DNA of 64,000 nucleotides, from contig CBDDGJ010000003.1 in assembly GCA_965227805.1 (NCBI GenBank), forward strand, positions 1,364,001-1,428,000, in the 5' to 3' direction. The notes under the pieces were generated by a model. That model searched no databases and was not told the origin of the DNA. It was given only the letters and a program-made list of their open reading frames with translations. Positions 52,835 through 62,641 of the stretch are shown here, in pieces (within the stretch, counting starts at the first letter, position 1; every line of letters begins with the position of its first letter). The stretch is from CBDDGJ01 sp965227805 (GTDB taxonomy: Bacteria > Pseudomonadota > Alphaproteobacteria > RS24). The translations under genes were made by a program, and so were the position numbers.

Positions 52835-54289
52835 ATGGATATGACATTGCTCATCTGGTTGTTGTTAGGCTTGCCATTGCTTGCCCCCATCACAACGCTT
52901 TTATGTGCCAATTACCCGAATATACGCGATGCTGTTTCAGTCTTGATCGGCCTCGTTACAGGGATGGCGGGCTTTATGCTTTATCGCTCTATCGGGGCAG
53001 GGGAGGATACCACGCTCACGCTTTTTCAATTTGCGCCCAATCTTGCGCTTTCTTTTCGTCCGGAACCATTGGGGGCTTTATTTGCTCTTGTCGCGGGCGG
53101 GTTATGGCCGCTTGCCTCGCTTTATACGGTGGGGTATTTGCGCGGGGCGGGTGAGAAAAATCATACGCGGTTTTTCGCATTTTACGCCATTGCCATTCAT
53201 GCGGCGATGGGCATTGCCTTGGCCGATAATTTATTTACCCTGTTTATTTTTTATGAAATCCTTACCTTTTCCACCTATCCACTTGTAACCCATAAAGGCA
53301 CAGCTGAGGCAAAAGCGGCAGGACGCCTTTATCTGGGCATATTGGTTTCGACATCAATTATGTTTTTGCTGCTCGGGATTATCATTATCTGGGCAGTGGG
53401 TGCAGATTTAAGTTTCACTTCGGGTGGTGTGTTGCGCGATAAAATAGACCCGCGCTATGTGCCCGCTTTGGTGGCACTTTTTGCCTTTGGCATTGGTAAG
53501 GCAGCACTGATACCGATACATCGCTGGTTGCCGGCGGCCATGGTTGCGCCGACACCGGTAAGCGCGCTTTTACATGCGGTTGCTGTGGTCAAAGCCGGCG
53601 TATTTACCATGCTCAAAGTTCTTATTTATATTTTCGGAATTGAATTTTTATTCGAAACCGGTGCTTCGGTGTGGCTGGTGTGGCTTTCGTGTTTTACGCT
53701 GCTTGCAGCTTCATTTGTGGCAATGACAAAAACCAATCTAAAGGCGCGGCTTGCCTATTCTACAATTAGCCAGCTTTCCTATGTTGTTTTGGGGGGTGCG
53801 TTAGCAAGCCTGCTTGCCGCACAGGGAGCAGCTTTGCATATTCTCATGCATGCGGCGGGGAAAATTACATTGTTTTTCTGCGCTGGTGCGATTTATGTTG
53901 CGCATCATTATAGCGACTTAAAGGATATGGACGGTCTGGGCAGACGTATGCCAATCACTTATGTCTGTTTTGCTCTGGGTGCGCTTTCCATAATGGGCAT
54001 TCCGCCTTTAGGAGGCACATGGTCTAAATTTATGCTTATTTTGGGCGCGCTGGATGCGGGGCAGATTTTTGTCGTTTTTGTTTTATTGGTGTCTTCATTG
54101 CTTAATTTATATTATTTGGGTATGCCGATTTTGCGTGGCTTTTTTGCGCCTGCACCGGCTGGCATGGAGAGCGGTTTTGCCGAAGCGCCATGGCAAATGC
54201 TTGTGCCGCTTATTCTTACGGCTTTGCTTTCGCTTGCTTTATTCTTTTTGCCCGCGCAATTTTTATTATCTTTCGGAGGGCTATCATGA
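52835..54289 (+). CDS. NuoL/M/N-type antiporter subunit, second copy
   Basis: A 484-residue multi-TM protein. The family landmarks are NLFTLFIFYEILTFSTYPLV (Glu), GIGKAALIPIHRWLPAAMVA (Lys), SALLHAVAVVKAGVFTMLKV (His, Lys) and LARYSTISQ-like ARLAYSTISQLSYVVLGGAL. It is distinct in sequence from the first copy. It begins 5 bases after the previous stop. Probably a second ion-translocating channel of the complex. Confidence 0.91.
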   Translation: MDMTLLIWLLLGLPLLAPITTLLCANYPNIRDAVSVLIGLVTGMAGFMLYRSIGAGEDTTLTLFQFAPNLALSFRPEPLGALFALVAGGLWPLASLYTVGYLRGAGEKNHTRFFAFYAIAIHAAMGIALADNLFTLFIFYEILTFSTYPLVTHKGTAEAKAAGRLYLGILVSTSIMFLLLGIIIIWAVGADLSFTSGGVLRDKIDPRYVPALVALFAFGIGKAALIPIHRWLPAAMVAPTPVSALLHAVAVVKAGVFTMLKVLIYIFGIEFLFETGASVWLVWLSCFTLLAASFVAMTKTNLKARLAYSTISQLSYVVLGGALASLLAAQGAALHILMHAAGKITLFFCAGAIYVAHHYSDLKDMDGLGRRMPITYVCFALGALSIMGIPPLGGTWSKFMLILGALDAGQIFVVFVLLVSSLLNLYYLGMPILRGFFAPAPAGMESGFAEAPWQMLVPLILTALLSLALFFLPAQFLLSFGGLS

Positions 54290-54558
54290 GGGGCGCACAG
54301 CTAAACCGTCTTGGAAAACGGACTGCCTGGGGGGTTGCGATTATGTGCCTGTGTTTGGGGGGATTGGAGTTTATCATCCATCGCCATAGCGTGCTTTCGC
54401 TTGAAGAACTGCCACTTTTTTATAGCCTATTTGGTTTTATCGCTTTTCTAATGATTGTTGTAGGCGGGGTTTTATTGCGTAAGTTTATCATGCGTGCACC
54501 CGATTATTATGATGAAATCCCCGACCATTCTGATCAAATGGAAAGGGCGCGTAAGTGA
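54286..54558 (+). CDS. Small two-TM protein of the Mrp operon
   Basis: A 90-residue protein with two membrane segments (WGVAIMCLCLGGLEFII and LFYSLFGFIAFLMIVVGGVL), with a short acidic C-terminus (DYYDEIPDHSDQ). It overlaps the preceding stop (ATGA) and the next gene by one base (TGATG). The position between two antiporter subunits indicates an accessory part of the complex; I do not recognise a named family. Confidence 0.8.
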   Translation: MRGAQLNRLGKRTAWGVAIMCLCLGGLEFIIHRHSVLSLEELPLFYSLFGFIAFLMIVVGGVLLRKFIMRAPDYYDEIPDHSDQMERARK

Positions 54559-56246
54559 TGGATTATATCGCCCCGGGGCTACCCTTACTCGTGCTTGCGC
54601 TTTTTGGCGCATTTTTACCCCATCGCCTGCGTCAGGCTTATTTGTTAGGTATAATCGGGGTTTCGGCACTTTGTGTTTTATACCCTGCGGCAATAACATT
54701 TTCGTTATTCGGCATAGGCTTTGTGCCGCCTAACCCGTCTGCATTGGCTTTGCCTTTTGCGCTTGTTTTCCATATTGCTGCCGCGCTTAATGTGATTTAT
54801 GCCATGCCGGAGAAAAGCCGCATCACCGATATAAGCGGTGCCGTTTATGCGGGGGCTGCGATCGCCGCTCTTTATGCCGAGGATTTTTTAACCCTGTTTG
54901 TGTATTGGGAGTTTACGGCGCTTGCTTCTGTATTGCTTATCTTGATGGGAAAGGGCACACGCCGTATTGCCGCGTCTATGCGTTATCTGCTTATGCAGAT
55001 AGGTTCGGGCGTGCTACTATTGATGGGTGCGGCGGTATTATTTCAGGATAACCCAACCTTATCGGCCTTGCATATTGGCCTGTTAGACCCGACAAGCCTT
55101 GCCGGGTTTTTGATTTTGATTGCTTTTGGGATAAAGGCGGCTTTTCCGTTTTTGAATGGCTGGCTGCAAGATGCTTACCCGCAAGCGAGTATTTCGGGCA
55201 CGGTGATTTTGAGTGCCTTTACGACAAAACTGGCTATTTATATGCTGGCGCGCTGTTTTACCGGTTTTGAACCGCTTATTTATATCGGTGCGATTATGGC
55301 GGTATTTCCGATTTTCTTTGCGGTTATTGAGAATGATTTACGCCGGGTTTTATCCTTTTCATTGAATAACCAGCTGGGCTTTATGGTGGTCGGCATCGGC
55401 ATTGGTAGCGAGCTGGCGCTTAATGGGGTCGTTGCACATGCCTTTGCACATATTATCTATAAGGCTTTACTGTTTATGAGCATGGGGGCGGTGCTTTATC
55501 GTGCGGGCACAGTTAAGGCGACGCAATTAGGTGGTTTGTGGAAATCCATGCCGCTTACCATGATTTTTTGCCTTATCGGGGTCGTATCCATTGCCTCTTT
55601 TCCTTTGTTTAGTGGCTTTGTTACAAAAACGCTTACCATTGGCAGCGCGGCTTATGCGGGATATTCAGGGGTATGGCTTGCTTTGATATTTGCATCTACG
55701 GGGTCTGTTGCTTATGGCATTAAGATACCTTATTCTGCCTTTTTCGCGCATGATAAAGGTCATAAGGTGAAAGAGGCACCTTTGCCCATGCTAATTGCTA
55801 TGGGCATTGCGGCGTGTCTTTGTATATTTATCGGTATTGCCCCGCATTATCTATATGCGCTTTTACCCTATGCGGTAACTTACGAGGTATGGACATCAAG
55901 CCATGTTTTGGCCGAGATGCAGCTTTTGCTTTTTGCGACACTGGCTTTTATTTTACTTATGGTGCGGGGGCTTTATCCGCCCGAGATTGAGTCTACTATT
56001 TTGAATACGGATTGGGTCTTACGTCGGTTTTTGCCGCGTTTGATTATTAGGTTGTGTCGCCCATTTTGGCATGTTTATCGCCGTATGGTCGCATATGCAA
56101 AAACACTTATTTTTACAAACCTTGCGCGTTTGGAAGATACAGCGCGTCATACAGGCTTTGCAGCCGGCACGCTAAGCACGGGGAGGGCGGCAGCTATTTT
56201 GCTTGGCCTATTTGCATTTGCTTTGGCTTTTGAATTTTTAGTTTAG
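54558..56246 (+). CDS. NuoL/M/N-type antiporter subunit, third copy
   Basis: A 562-residue membrane protein, longest in the operon. EDFLTLFVYWEFTALASVLL (Glu), AFGIKAAFPFLNGWLQDAYP (Lys), TVILSAFTTKLAIYMLARCF and VAHAFAHIIYKALLFMSMG (His, Lys) are family landmarks. The 80-residue C-terminal extension carries an amphipathic arm and a last membrane segment. In split Mrp systems this place is taken by a MrpA N-terminal or extra MrpD-like subunit. It ends the operon. Confidence 0.9.
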   Translation: MDYIAPGLPLLVLALFGAFLPHRLRQAYLLGIIGVSALCVLYPAAITFSLFGIGFVPPNPSALALPFALVFHIAAALNVIYAMPEKSRITDISGAVYAGAAIAALYAEDFLTLFVYWEFTALASVLLILMGKGTRRIAASMRYLLMQIGSGVLLLMGAAVLFQDNPTLSALHIGLLDPTSLAGFLILIAFGIKAAFPFLNGWLQDAYPQASISGTVILSAFTTKLAIYMLARCFTGFEPLIYIGAIMAVFPIFFAVIENDLRRVLSFSLNNQLGFMVVGIGIGSELALNGVVAHAFAHIIYKALLFMSMGAVLYRAGTVKATQLGGLWKSMPLTMIFCLIGVVSIASFPLFSGFVTKTLTIGSAAYAGYSGVWLALIFASTGSVAYGIKIPYSAFFAHDKGHKVKEAPLPMLIAMGIAACLCIFIGIAPHYLYALLPYAVTYEVWTSSHVLAEMQLLLFATLAFILLMVRGLYPPEIESTILNTDWVLRRFLPRLIIRLCRPFWHVYRRMVAYAKTLIFTNLARLEDTARHTGFAAGTLSTGRAAAILLGLFAFALAFEFLV

Positions 56247-56301
56247 CTGCCCGTTTCGTATTTTTCAAAAAAATAGCAAGTCGCAAAATAATGTGATGAA
56301 A

Positions 56302-56345
56302 AGTGGCGGGCGAAAGGTGGGATGCCAAGAGTGGCGGGCCAACAG

Positions 56346-56352
<7 letters not shown>
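56302..56352. repeat. Three copies of AGTGGCGGG at the tRNA-Asp 3' end
   Basis: AGTGGCGGG begins at 56302, 56330 and 56344; the last is part of the tRNA-Asp 3' end and its flank. The two outer copies may be scars of integration at the tRNA end or short-repeat slippage. Confidence 0.3.
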
Positions 56353-56423
<71 letters not shown>

Positions 56424-56488
56424 TTAAAGGATAAGGTTTTTCCTCTAAGCCGTGCCGTGCAATCTGTCAAGAAAATATTTGGGGGAAA

Positions 56489-56564
56489 TGGTGGGCGGTG
56501 ACGGGATCGAACCGCCGACCTCCTCGGTGTAAACGAGATGCTCTCCCAGCTGAGCTAACCGCCC
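56489..56564 (-). tRNA. tRNA-Val (TAC)
   Basis: 76 nt with encoded CCA. Acceptor GGGCGGT pairs with ACCGCCC; the anticodon loop TTTACAC gives TAC. It is transcribed with tRNA-Asp, 65 bases upstream of it. Confidence 0.96.
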
Positions 56565-56784
56565 GAATGAAATACTAAATGATGCTATAACGTGCCAGCC
56601 TCCAAAATGCAATTATAAAAATTTATGCAGATAATTTTCTTTTCAAAATATATCATTAACCTTGTGTCACTTTCCTGCCACATCTATAAAAAAATACCGG
56701 GAATGTTATTTTTTACTTTATTTTTGTGGTATTTTTTGATTGTATAAAGCCGCAAATATGATAGCATTCTAAAGAAAGCAAAAA

Positions 56785-58314
56785 ATGCAAAAAAAATCTA
56801 ACGCAGCGATTATAGCAAAGCATAATAGCATGCAAAATAATTTTGATGTGATTGTTATCGGGGCAGGCATATCAGGCATTAGTGCTGGCTATCATTTACA
56901 AAAACATGCTCCGAATAAAGAGTTTATCATTCTGGAAGGGCGGGAGGCGATAGGCGGCACATGGGATTTATTCCGTTATCCCGGTATTCGTTCGGATTCT
57001 GATATGTATACGCTTGGCTTTCATTTCGAGCCATGGACTAACCCGAAAGCCATTGCCGATGGTCCCTCTATTATGGACTATCTGCATAAGACGGCAGAAA
57101 AATACGACTTAAAATCAAAAATGCGTTTCGGGCGTAAAGTAACGGCGATTCGCTGGTCGAGCGATAAGGCGTGCTGGTCTTTGGATGTGCAGACTATGGA
57201 AACGGGAAAAACAGAGATTTATAATTGTAATTTCCTCTATTTATGCACAGGTTATTATAATTATGATCAAGGCTATCGCCCTGACTTCAAAAATGAGCAG
57301 GCCTTTGGGGGCACGATTGTGCATCCACAGCACTGGCCGGAGGATTTGGATTATACCGGTAAGCGCGTTGTGGTTATCGGGTCGGGCGCAACGGCAGTAA
57401 CGCTTATTCCGTCTATGGCAGATGCAACGGAAAAAATTACCATGCTCCAACGCACGCCGACCTATATTGTGGGCATGCCGGCTATAAGTAAAACCTCAAC
57501 CATTTTGCATAAGTTTTTTCCAGATATGTGGGCATATAAACTTAACCGGATGATGCGGGTTTTATTAACACGTTTTATGTTTTGGTATTGCCGCAAATTC
57601 CCTGAGCGCGCAAAGAAAATGCTCCGTAAAGGGGTAGAAGAAAATCTGGGCACAGATTTTGATATTGATACACATTTTACCCCACCTTATAATCCGTGGG
57701 AGCAACGTCTATGCCTCGCGCCCGATAGTGATTTTTTTGCTGTGCTTAAATCAGGTAAGGCCGATGTGGTGACGGATGAAATTGCCCACTTCACCAAAAC
57801 CGGCATTAAGCTCAAATCAGGCGACTTATTGAAAGCTGATATTATCGTCACAGCGACGGGGTTGAATATGCAGTTTTTAGGGGGGCTTGATATAAGCGTT
57901 GATGGACAAATGGTGAAATCGGGTGAGATATTCGGGTATAAGGGTATGATGTTTGAAGGCTTACCGAATCTGGCGCAGGCTTTCGGTTACACCAATGCAT
58001 CGTGGACATTAAAATGCGACCTAACCAGTATTTACGTAACGCGCCTGCTTAATCATATGGATGCGCAAGATTATGATATGTGTATCCCGCGCATAGAGGG
58101 GCATATGGATGAAGAACCCTTGCTTGATTTTTCTTCTGGCTATGTGCAACGCGCTTTGGCCGATTTACCAAAACAGGGCACAAAACATCCATGGAAAATG
58201 TATCAGAATTATTTAACGGATATATGGACAATCGGGCATGGTCGATTAACTGACCCGGCCTTGAAATTTGAAAGATCTCAAAAACACAGCGATATAAAAC
58301 ATGCTGCGGAATGA
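56785..58314 (+). CDS. Flavin-containing Baeyer-Villiger-type monooxygenase
   Basis: A 509-residue FAD/NADPH enzyme. VIVIGAGISGISAGYHLQ binds FAD; FGGTIVHPQHWP is the Baeyer-Villiger fingerprint FxGxxxHxxxWP; VVVIGSGATAVTLIPSM binds NADPH; IVTATGLN is the C-terminal ATG motif. Such enzymes insert oxygen next to ketones, often cyclic or terpenoid. The ATG at 56785 follows AAAGAAAG; a Met at 56830 is a possible start and leaves the FAD motif intact. Monocistronic, with a terminator after it. Confidence 0.92.
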   Translation: MQKKSNAAIIAKHNSMQNNFDVIVIGAGISGISAGYHLQKHAPNKEFIILEGREAIGGTWDLFRYPGIRSDSDMYTLGFHFEPWTNPKAIADGPSIMDYLHKTAEKYDLKSKMRFGRKVTAIRWSSDKACWSLDVQTMETGKTEIYNCNFLYLCTGYYNYDQGYRPDFKNEQAFGGTIVHPQHWPEDLDYTGKRVVVIGSGATAVTLIPSMADATEKITMLQRTPTYIVGMPAISKTSTILHKFFPDMWAYKLNRMMRVLLTRFMFWYCRKFPERAKKMLRKGVEENLGTDFDIDTHFTPPYNPWEQRLCLAPDSDFFAVLKSGKADVVTDEIAHFTKTGIKLKSGDLLKADIIVTATGLNMQFLGGLDISVDGQMVKSGEIFGYKGMMFEGLPNLAQAFGYTNASWTLKCDLTSIYVTRLLNHMDAQDYDMCIPRIEGHMDEEPLLDFSSGYVQRALADLPKQGTKHPWKMYQNYLTDIWTIGHGRLTDPALKFERSQKHSDIKHAAE

Positions 58315-58433
58315 GAGAGAAAAAGCATTGTAAAGGGACCGCTCGATATGGAGCATTGGCGTATTGTGTATTTTGCGTAAAGTCACTAAGATAAAATGAG
58401 TGATGTGTAATTAACGTATAAGTTTTATGAGAT

Positions 58434-58470
58434 GGGTGGCATATGAATTTCATATGCTGCCCTTCTTTTT
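58434..58470 (+). terminator. Rho-independent terminator after the monooxygenase gene
   Basis: GGGTGGCATATGAA pairs with TTCATATGCTGCCC (two G-T wobbles), followed by TTCTTTTT. Confidence 0.8.
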
Positions 58471-58528
58471 GGGACTTGCTTTATTTTAGGTTTTACGGCA
58501 AAATTATTGGCATATCAGGGAGGACATC

Positions 58529-60424
58529 ATGCAAAAAATGATTGTGGCGGCTGTCACTTTTATTCTAACGCTTACATCAGCTTATGCGAAGCCAGAAGAT
58601 AGGCAGGCTTTATTCGGTGAAACGCATGTGCATAGCGCGCTTTCATTCGATTCTTATATTTTCGGCAATCGTAATTCGCCTGATGATGCCTATCGTTATG
58701 CTAAGGGGGAGGCGATAAAACACCCTTATGGTTTTGATATGAAATTACGGGTGCCGCTGGACTTTCAAGCCGTAACGGATCACGCCATGTATTTGGGTAT
58801 GATTCCGGCTATGTTTGACCCCGAAAGCGAAGTTGCCGATCATAAAATCTCGGTCGATTTACGCGCCGCCAAAACCCCCGGGCAACGGCTTTTGGCTTTT
58901 CAGCAAATGTTTCCCTATATAGGCGGCATTGTTGAAGATGATTTGCTGAATATGGATATTGTGCGTTCGGCATGGCAGGAGATCATAGATAGTGCGGTAC
59001 GCCATTATGAACCGGGAGAATTTACCACCTTTATCGGGTATGAATATACTTCATCGCAAAACCAGTTTGAGAATTTGCATCGTAATGTAATTTTTAATGG
59101 GGCCAAAGCACCGCGTGAACCATTTAGCCGACTTGTATCGCGTAATCCGGAAGATTTATGGCGCTGGATGGATGAACAACGCGCCCAGGGTATGGATAGC
59201 ATCGCCATTCCGCATAATTCAAACGGGTCAGATGGCTTTATGTTTCGCACAGTTAGTTTTGAAGGAAACCCGCTAGATGAAGCCTATAGCACATTGCGTA
59301 TGCGTAATGAACCGATTGTGGAGATAAGCCAGGTTAAGGGCACATCAGAAACACATCCACTTTTATCGCCCAATGATGAATTTGCCGATTTTGAAATTAT
59401 GCCTTATCAGATTGCGTCTTGGCGCACGAGCCGCCCAGAGGGGTCTTATATTCGTTCGGCCTATTTAGAAGGGCTGAAATTACAAGCTGCGGGGAAGGGC
59501 AATCCGTTCAAATTCGGGCTTATTGCTGCATCGGATACCCATGTGGGTGCGGGCGCCTTTGATGAATATGATTTTTGGTCGAAAGTCGGCATATTGGATG
59601 CAACGGGCAAACAGCGTGGCGCGGTTGAGTTAAACTGGAAAGAACGCATACAGGGCGTTATTCGCAATATCTTCATATGGTATCATGCGCTTGATGATGA
59701 CCCACGCATGTCGCCAGGCACGCCATCGGCTAATCCGGCACCGGGTTTTGAATATTCCTATCGTAATCAATGGGGCGCCTCGGGGCTTGCCGGGGTGTGG
59801 GCTGAAGAAAATACACGCGAAGCAATATTTGCAGCTTTGCGGCGTAAGGAAACATTTGCGACCTCTGGTCCGCGTATGAAGGTGCGTTTTTTTGCATCTT
59901 ATGATTATGATAGTGCATTGCTTGAAAAAGCTGATATGGTGCGCCGTGCTTATGCGCAGGGTGTGCCGATGGGGGGAGATTTATTGCGTCAATCGGGTGG
60001 CGAACCTGTCTTTTTGGCGTGGGCATTACGCGATAGCGGGAGTGCCCCTTTGCAACGCATCCAGATTGTAAAAGGCTGGCTTGATGCGCAGGGTGATGCG
60101 CATGAGAAAATTTATGACATTGTCTGTGCCGGTGGCGTAGCGGTTGACCCGACCACCCAAAGGTGCCCCGATAATAACGCGCAAGTGAATTTGGAGGATT
60201 GCTCTTATAGCGCCGATAGCGGTGCGGATGAGCTTAAAACCTTATGGCGTGATCCTGAATTTGATGCCATGCAAAGCGCATTTTACTATATTCGGGTTTT
60301 GGAGAATCCGACCTGTAGATGGTCAACATGGGATGCCATTCGGGCAGGCTCAAAGCGTAATCCATCCATGGCAGCGACCTTACAGGAACGTGCATGGTCG
60401 TCTCCGATTTGGTATGAAAACTAA
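58529..60424 (+). CDS. DUF3604 family secreted protein
   Basis: A 631-residue exported protein (signal peptide 1-20, ending SAYA). LFGETHVHSALSFDSY and FQAVTDHAMYLG look like the HxH and DH metal ligands of PHP-type phosphoesterases; GLIAASDTHVGAGAFDEYDF has another DTH. The DUF3604 family has these three histidine sites. FATSGPRMKVRFF is another family segment. It probably is a periplasmic metal-dependent hydrolase; substrate unknown. GGGAGG lies ahead of the ATG. It heads an operon with a PPIase and a HupE/UreJ protein. Confidence 0.88.
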   Translation: MQKMIVAAVTFILTLTSAYAKPEDRQALFGETHVHSALSFDSYIFGNRNSPDDAYRYAKGEAIKHPYGFDMKLRVPLDFQAVTDHAMYLGMIPAMFDPESEVADHKISVDLRAAKTPGQRLLAFQQMFPYIGGIVEDDLLNMDIVRSAWQEIIDSAVRHYEPGEFTTFIGYEYTSSQNQFENLHRNVIFNGAKAPREPFSRLVSRNPEDLWRWMDEQRAQGMDSIAIPHNSNGSDGFMFRTVSFEGNPLDEAYSTLRMRNEPIVEISQVKGTSETHPLLSPNDEFADFEIMPYQIASWRTSRPEGSYIRSAYLEGLKLQAAGKGNPFKFGLIAASDTHVGAGAFDEYDFWSKVGILDATGKQRGAVELNWKERIQGVIRNIFIWYHALDDDPRMSPGTPSANPAPGFEYSYRNQWGASGLAGVWAEENTREAIFAALRRKETFATSGPRMKVRFFASYDYDSALLEKADMVRRAYAQGVPMGGDLLRQSGGEPVFLAWALRDSGSAPLQRIQIVKGWLDAQGDAHEKIYDIVCAGGVAVDPTTQRCPDNNAQVNLEDCSYSADSGADELKTLWRDPEFDAMQSAFYYIRVLENPTCRWSTWDAIRAGSKRNPSMAATLQERAWSSPIWYEN

Positions 60425-60427
60425 TCT

Positions 60428-61261
60428 ATGACACATATAAAGGCTTTTTTTCGCGACCGTCTCGTGTGGTTTGTCATTGGCGGTATAGTGCTCTTTGTTT
60501 TTAATGCATGGCAAGCGCGTGAAGATAATATGATGATCATGATTGATTTACCGCTTATGGAAAAACTTGCCGTTCAGTGGGAAGCGCAAACCAAACGGCA
60601 GGCAACGCCGCAAGAATTGGATATGTTGGTCGAGGCACATATTCGCGAGGAAATTCTAATGCGCGAAGCCATGCGCCTGGGGCTTGATGAAAATGATATT
60701 ATTATTCGCAGGCGTTTGGCGCAGAAAATGGAGTTTCTTTTATTCGATGAAACCGAAGGTAAAACGCCGCGTGAGGATGAATTACGCGCTTTTTTTGATG
60801 CCAATAAAGCCCGTTTTGCTGTGCCCATGCGGGTGAGTTTCCGCCATATTTATATGGGCGATAACGAAAACGCGGCACAGCTCCAACAAAAGCTGGCGCA
60901 AGGCGAAGACTGGCGCACTTTGGGACACGCCTTTATGTTGCAACGTGAATATGGGGAGCGCACAATAAATGATATTACGCAGATATTTGGCAGTGATTTT
61001 GCCGATTATCTTATATCACGACCACAAGAAGAGGCCTCCACTAGCTGGCAGGGGCCAGCGCGTTCGGCTTATGGGTTGCATTTGGTGCAGATCATAACTG
61101 TTACACCACGTCAGGATTTAACATTTGAACAAGCCGCCCTTGCCGTTGCCAAATTATGGGCGGAGGAACAGCAAAGTCAGGCCAGGGATAAAGCCTGGCA
61201 GGACGTGCGCGCGCGCTATAAAATTAAACTCGCCCCCTTGCCCGAAACGCCTACCCCATGA
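60428..61261 (+). CDS. Membrane-anchored peptidyl-prolyl isomerase (PpiC/SurA type)
   Basis: A 277-residue protein with one N-terminal membrane segment (LVWFVIGGIVLFVFNAW, about 12-28) and a periplasmic SurA-like helical part (LDMLVEAHIREEILMREAMR, DENDIIIRRRLAQKMEFLL) leading to a degenerate parvulin domain (VSFRHIYMGD, GLHLVQIITVTPRQ). It may fold exported proteins encoded next to it. It begins 3 bases after the DUF3604 gene and overlaps the next by 4. Confidence 0.85.
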   Translation: MTHIKAFFRDRLVWFVIGGIVLFVFNAWQAREDNMMIMIDLPLMEKLAVQWEAQTKRQATPQELDMLVEAHIREEILMREAMRLGLDENDIIIRRRLAQKMEFLLFDETEGKTPREDELRAFFDANKARFAVPMRVSFRHIYMGDNENAAQLQQKLAQGEDWRTLGHAFMLQREYGERTINDITQIFGSDFADYLISRPQEEASTSWQGPARSAYGLHLVQIITVTPRQDLTFEQAALAVAKLWAEEQQSQARDKAWQDVRARYKIKLAPLPETPTP

Positions 61262-62256
61262 TGCGTTTTTGGTTTGCTTTCTTATATGTCAGCTTGTGTT
61301 GTTTTGCGGCACAAGCACATGAGGTGCGCCCCGGCTATATCAATATTAAGGAAACTGAAGCGACTATATTTACAGTAAGCTGGAAACAACCTGTGCGTGA
61401 TGGCGTGCAATCGGTTGCGGGGTTGGGGTTGCGTCCGGTATTCCCGCTAAATTGTGAACGTAAAAGTGACAGTAATTTTTATCGCCGCCCCGGCGCCTTG
61501 ATTGAGCAATTTACGCTTTATTGTGAAAATGGGCTTATGGGAAAAAATATTGGTGTTCAAGGTTTGCAAAAAACCATAACCGATATATTCGTGCGCTTTA
61601 CGCCGCTTGTGGGTGATGAAATGACATTACGCCTTACGCCGCGCAGGCCTATTGCTGCGCTTGCGGGCGGCGGGGCTGCTTTACAAGCCTATTTTATGCT
61701 GGGGGTCGAACATTTACTTTTCGGTTTTGACCATATTTTATTTGTGATTGGGCTTATTTTATTGGTGAGCTTTAACCGCACATTATTTTGGGTGATTACT
61801 GCCTTTACGCTTGCCCATAGTTTAACGCTGGCTCTGTCCATATTGGATATTTTTCGTATTCCCACCGCACCTATGGAGGCGGTGATTGCGCTGTCAATTC
61901 TTTTTGTCGCGGTAGAATTAACCAGGCCGCCCGAAAAACGGTCCTATTTAGCGACATATTTCCCCCAAAGCATTGCGTTTGGGTTTGGGTTGTTGCATGG
62001 CTTTGGTTTTGCGGGCGTGCTTTGTGAGATAGGTCTGCCACGCGATGCCACTTTAATTGCGCTTGGCCTGTTTAATATTGGTTTAGAGGCAGGTCAGCTA
62101 TTAATTGTCGGGATTATTGGGGCAGGGATTTATTATGTACGTAAGTTAAAAATGCCGGCACCTTATTTTGATCATATACGTATGAGTGCTGTCTTATTTA
62201 TGGGTATGGTGTCTGCCTATTGGCTGCTCGATCGCAGCCTAAAAATAATCAGCTAA
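61258..62256 (+). CDS. HupE/UreJ family membrane protein
   Basis: A 332-residue protein: signal peptide (FAFLYVSLCCFAAQA), an exported beta-rich domain with ARPGY-like HEVRPGYINIKETE, and a C-terminal seven-TM part. GVEHLLFGFDHILFVIGLIL, TAFTLAHSLTLALSI and FGFGLLHGFGFAGVL with their His and Asp residues are the HupE/UreJ metal-transport signature. Related proteins carry nickel or cobalt; here the partners are a DUF3604 protein and a PPIase. ATGA overlap at the start; it overlaps convergent dgkA by 18 bases. Confidence 0.88.
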   Translation: MMRFWFAFLYVSLCCFAAQAHEVRPGYINIKETEATIFTVSWKQPVRDGVQSVAGLGLRPVFPLNCERKSDSNFYRRPGALIEQFTLYCENGLMGKNIGVQGLQKTITDIFVRFTPLVGDEMTLRLTPRRPIAALAGGGAALQAYFMLGVEHLLFGFDHILFVIGLILLVSFNRTLFWVITAFTLAHSLTLALSILDIFRIPTAPMEAVIALSILFVAVELTRPPEKRSYLATYFPQSIAFGFGLLHGFGFAGVLCEIGLPRDATLIALGLFNIGLEAGQLLIVGIIGAGIYYVRKLKMPAPYFDHIRMSAVLFMGMVSAYWLLDRSLKIIS

Positions 62257-62640
62257 TATATTTATCCATAAAAGTGTGCCCCATACTGCTAGCGCGAGCA
62301 TCATACACAAAAATACAGCAGCCGACCCCAAATCTTTCGCCTTGCCGGCAAGGTGATTTTTTTCGGGGCTTACCAAATCGACAATACGTTCTATGGCTGT
62401 GTTTACGATTTCGATAATCAGGATAAGCGTAATCGTGCTGGCCAATATGATATAGTCTTGTGTATCTTTCCCGATAAAAAATATAAGTGGAAATAAAAAC
62501 GCATAGGCGACGAGCTGATATTGGAATGAAGGTTCTTCTTTTATGGCCTCGTATAACCCTTTCAGGGAGAACAATGTGGCATAATAAAGCCGTTTTATCC
62601 CCCTTATTTTGAGTAGTTTTGTTAAATCATCATCCGACAT
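62239..62640 (-). CDS. dgkA: Diacylglycerol kinase
   Basis: A 133-residue integral membrane enzyme recycling diacylglycerol to phosphatidic acid. LILIIEIVNTAIERIVDLVS then PEKNHLAGKAKDLGSAAVFL is the DgkA catalytic segment (ExxNTAIExxxDxxxxxxHxxAKxxKDxxSAAV). Three TM helices. It follows the cation transporter gene by one base, with tail-to-tail overlap with the HupE/UreJ gene. Confidence 0.95.
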   Translation of the reverse strand: MSDDDLTKLLKIRGIKRLYYATLFSLKGLYEAIKEEPSFQYQLVAYAFLFPLIFFIGKDTQDYIILASTITLILIIEIVNTAIERIVDLVSPEKNHLAGKAKDLGSAAVFLCMMLALAVWGTLLWINILADYF

Positions 62641-62641
62641 G

